A model generated the notes under the pieces. It was not told where the DNA came from and ran no database searches. It saw nothing but the letters and a program-made list of their open reading frames with translations. Positions 62,380 through 64,000 of a DNA stretch of 64,000 bases are shown here, in pieces. The position numbers were made by a program, and so were the translations under genes. The first letter of the stretch is position 1, and each line of letters begins with the position of its first letter. Source of the DNA: Dipteris shenzhenensis (taxonomy: Eukaryota; Polypodiophyta; Polypodiopsida; Gleicheniales); the NCBI GenBank assembly GCA_047967505.1, contig CM106538.1; one strand, 5' to 3'.

Positions 62380-63690
62380 CATAAATTCTATGGATTTTTG
62401 GATTGCTTTGGATTGAGGTGCTTTTGACTGCTTTGAAAATGTTGCTACTAGGGGCCATAATGAAGATCACATGCAATAAAGCTACCAATTCTTGGTGTTT
62501 TTGAATGCTTTGGAACTGCTTGGGGTCATGTGGACTCCCCTTGTTTGAGAGCGCTCTTTTAGAATGATTTGTGGCTAGAGCTATGATAAAGTGCTTTGAG
62601 GATGTCTGAGACTGCTTTGAGAATGCTTTGCTAGGTTGGAGCCATGATAAACTACTTTGATACTGATTTGAAAATTCTTTGTGGCTGAATCCATTATAAA
62701 CTACTTTGTGATGGATTGGATCCATGGTGAACTGCACTTTGTGGCTGAATCCATTATAAACTACTTTGTGATTGGATCCATGGTGAACTGCACTGAGATT
62801 GTTTTCAAATTGCTTTCTTAATGTTTTCACATTGTTTTTTAAATGCTTTTTGAGTATTTGAGAGTAGTTTCAAACTGCATTGTGGTGGCTGGAGCCTTGA
62901 TAAAGTGCTTTGAGGCTATTTGAGATTGCTTTGAGAATGCTTTGTGGGGCTAGAGCCATGATAAATGGCTTTGAGACTATTTGAGGCTGCTTTGAAAATG
63001 CTTTGTTGTTGGAGCCCTAATAAATTGCTTTGTGACTGATTGGATCCATGAGGAGCTGCACTGAGAGCGTTTTCAGATTGCTTTCTGATTGTTGGACCTT
63101 TCTGAATGTTTTCAGATTGCTTTTTGACTGGTTGTGGAGCCATGATGAACTACTTTGAGCATGCATTGAGACTGCTTTTTGGCTGGTTGTGAAGCCACAA
63201 TGAACTACTTTGAGACTATTTTCTGACTTCCTTTTGATTGTTTGGAGCCATGATGAACTGCTAATTTGAGAGCATCTTTAAAAAATTGCTTTGAGACTAC
63301 TTTGAGTAACAACTTTGAGTATCTGCTTTGTGACTGCTTTTAGTAACTACCTTAAGACTGCTCACAATGCACAAAGGGGGCACACAATGATATGATAGTC
63401 TTGCACACAAAGAAACCTATGGGATGGCATGATGAACTACTTTAAGAGTTGTTTCAGATTGCTTCTTGACTAGTTAGAGACACCATGAACTGCTATGAGA
63501 GTGTTTCAGACAATTGCTTTGAAACTTCTTTGAGTAACTACTTTGTGACTGCTTTCAATAACTACTTTGAGGCTACTCACAATATGCACATAGGGGGCAC
63601 AAAGTGATATGATATTTTTGGCCACAAAGAAACCTATGGGATGGCATGATGAACTACTTTGAGAGTTATTTCAAATTTCCTTTTAGTGGG
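62380..63690. repeat. Degenerate TGCTTTGAGACTACTTTGAG array with embedded duplications
   Basis: Short phrases GCTTTGAGACT, CATGATGAACTACTTTGAG and GATTGCTTTCTGA recur throughout. Two clean duplications are embedded: a 60-bp period at about 62678 and 62738 (TTTGTGGCTGAATCCATTAT), and a 220-bp period at about 63355 and 63571 (CACAAAGAAACCTATGGGAT). Minus-strand ORFs rich in Ser/Lys/Gln/His arise from the repeat. Confidence 0.85.
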
Positions 63691-63894
63691 TAGATGTTAC
63701 ATATGCTCAATGCCCCACCCTCTTGGTAACCACCAGTGATCCAAGGTGCTCAAGTTGTAAGGCCTCCATATGAGGAGAAGCCATGTGTGGCCTGGGACAC
63801 TGGATGGATCTTGACTTGCATGTCAGATGAGGTCTATCAATGAGACTGTTGATGGTAGAAAGGTGATTGTGTGGGAGCCCCTTATTCTTGCTGG

Positions 63895-63965
63895 GGCTTG
63901 GGGGCCAGCTGGCCCCTTGCTAGGCAGCCCCCCTAATGGGGGTTCGAGGGCGGGAGCCCTCGAGG
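63895..63965. repeat. GC-rich cluster of three adjacent palindromes
   Basis: GGGGCCAGCTGGCCCC (63901-63916) is a perfect 16-bp palindrome. CCCCCC-TAAT-GGGGG follows at about 63928-63942. TCGAGGGC-GGGA-GCCCTCGA (63944-63963) is a perfect 8-bp stem with a 4-base loop. The surroundings are AT-rich. The element to which it belongs runs off the right edge. Confidence 0.88.
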
Positions 63966-64000
63966 CGACAATATAGGAAATATTCCTTGAATATTCCATG

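Overview
This is plant nuclear DNA from a repeat-dominated, AT-rich genome. The evidence is Ty3/gypsy and Ty1/copia retrotransposons, introns with GT-AG borders, a nine-exon CYP85-clan cytochrome P450, the last exon of an AP-4 adaptor sigma subunit, long dinucleotide microsatellites, and non-autonomous LTR elements primed by initiator-Met tRNA. Species cannot be fixed from the sequence. The high repeat load and dispersed genes suit a large-genome vascular plant such as a gymnosperm or fern, but that is inference.

Layout. 1-5402: a Ty3/gypsy element on the minus strand (3' part of pol to the 5' LTR, cut by the left edge), inserted into the integrase codons of a decayed Ty1/copia element that resumes at 5403 on the plus strand. 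7.6-8.9 kb: CA/TG/GA microsatellites. 8903-9037: terminal exon of AP-4 sigma, so the nested retrotransposons probably lie in, or upstream of, an intron of that gene. 9.0-17.6 kb: intergenic repeats, including a partial LTR element (family A) at 11974, a foldback at 12.9 kb, one copy of a 1.2-1.6 kb dispersed repeat and a duplicated pyrimidine-rich/CA block. 17663-22286: a complete non-autonomous LTR element (family B). 22.3-29.3 kb: no genes seen; a 540-bp tandem duplication and a second copy of the dispersed repeat. 29.3-31.7 kb: a broken multi-exon gene for an FCP1/NIF-type (HAD) phosphatase-like protein, minus strand. 31.8-34.9 kb: three different tandem arrays, one studded with a CCTCGATCGAGG-like palindrome. 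36.2 kb: a decayed ORF. 38.03-39.67 kb: a 190-bp satellite, followed at 39696 by a second, structurally complete family A LTR element. 42.9-44.9 kb: a decayed coiled-coil ORF. 45.3-50.0 kb: a tandemly duplicated region with a third short-LTR family (C) and an approximately 140-bp perfect-arm hairpin. 54418-58887: an apparently intact P450 gene on the minus strand (484 codons when spliced). 61.5-62.1 kb: another decayed ORF; 62.4-63.7 kb: degenerate tandem repeats; 63.9 kb: a GC-rich cluster of hairpins.

The only genes that look functional are the P450 and the AP-4 sigma exon. They are unrelated in role (membrane-bound monooxygenase; trans-Golgi vesicle adaptor). The rest is a record of retrotransposition, tandem duplication and decay. 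Nonsense changes in the dead ORFs are mostly of the kind expected from C-to-T change at CAG/CAA/CGA codons, as in methylated plant repeats. The least familiar material is the set of three non-autonomous LTR families, the palindrome-studded array and the hairpin at 47.2/49.4 kb.
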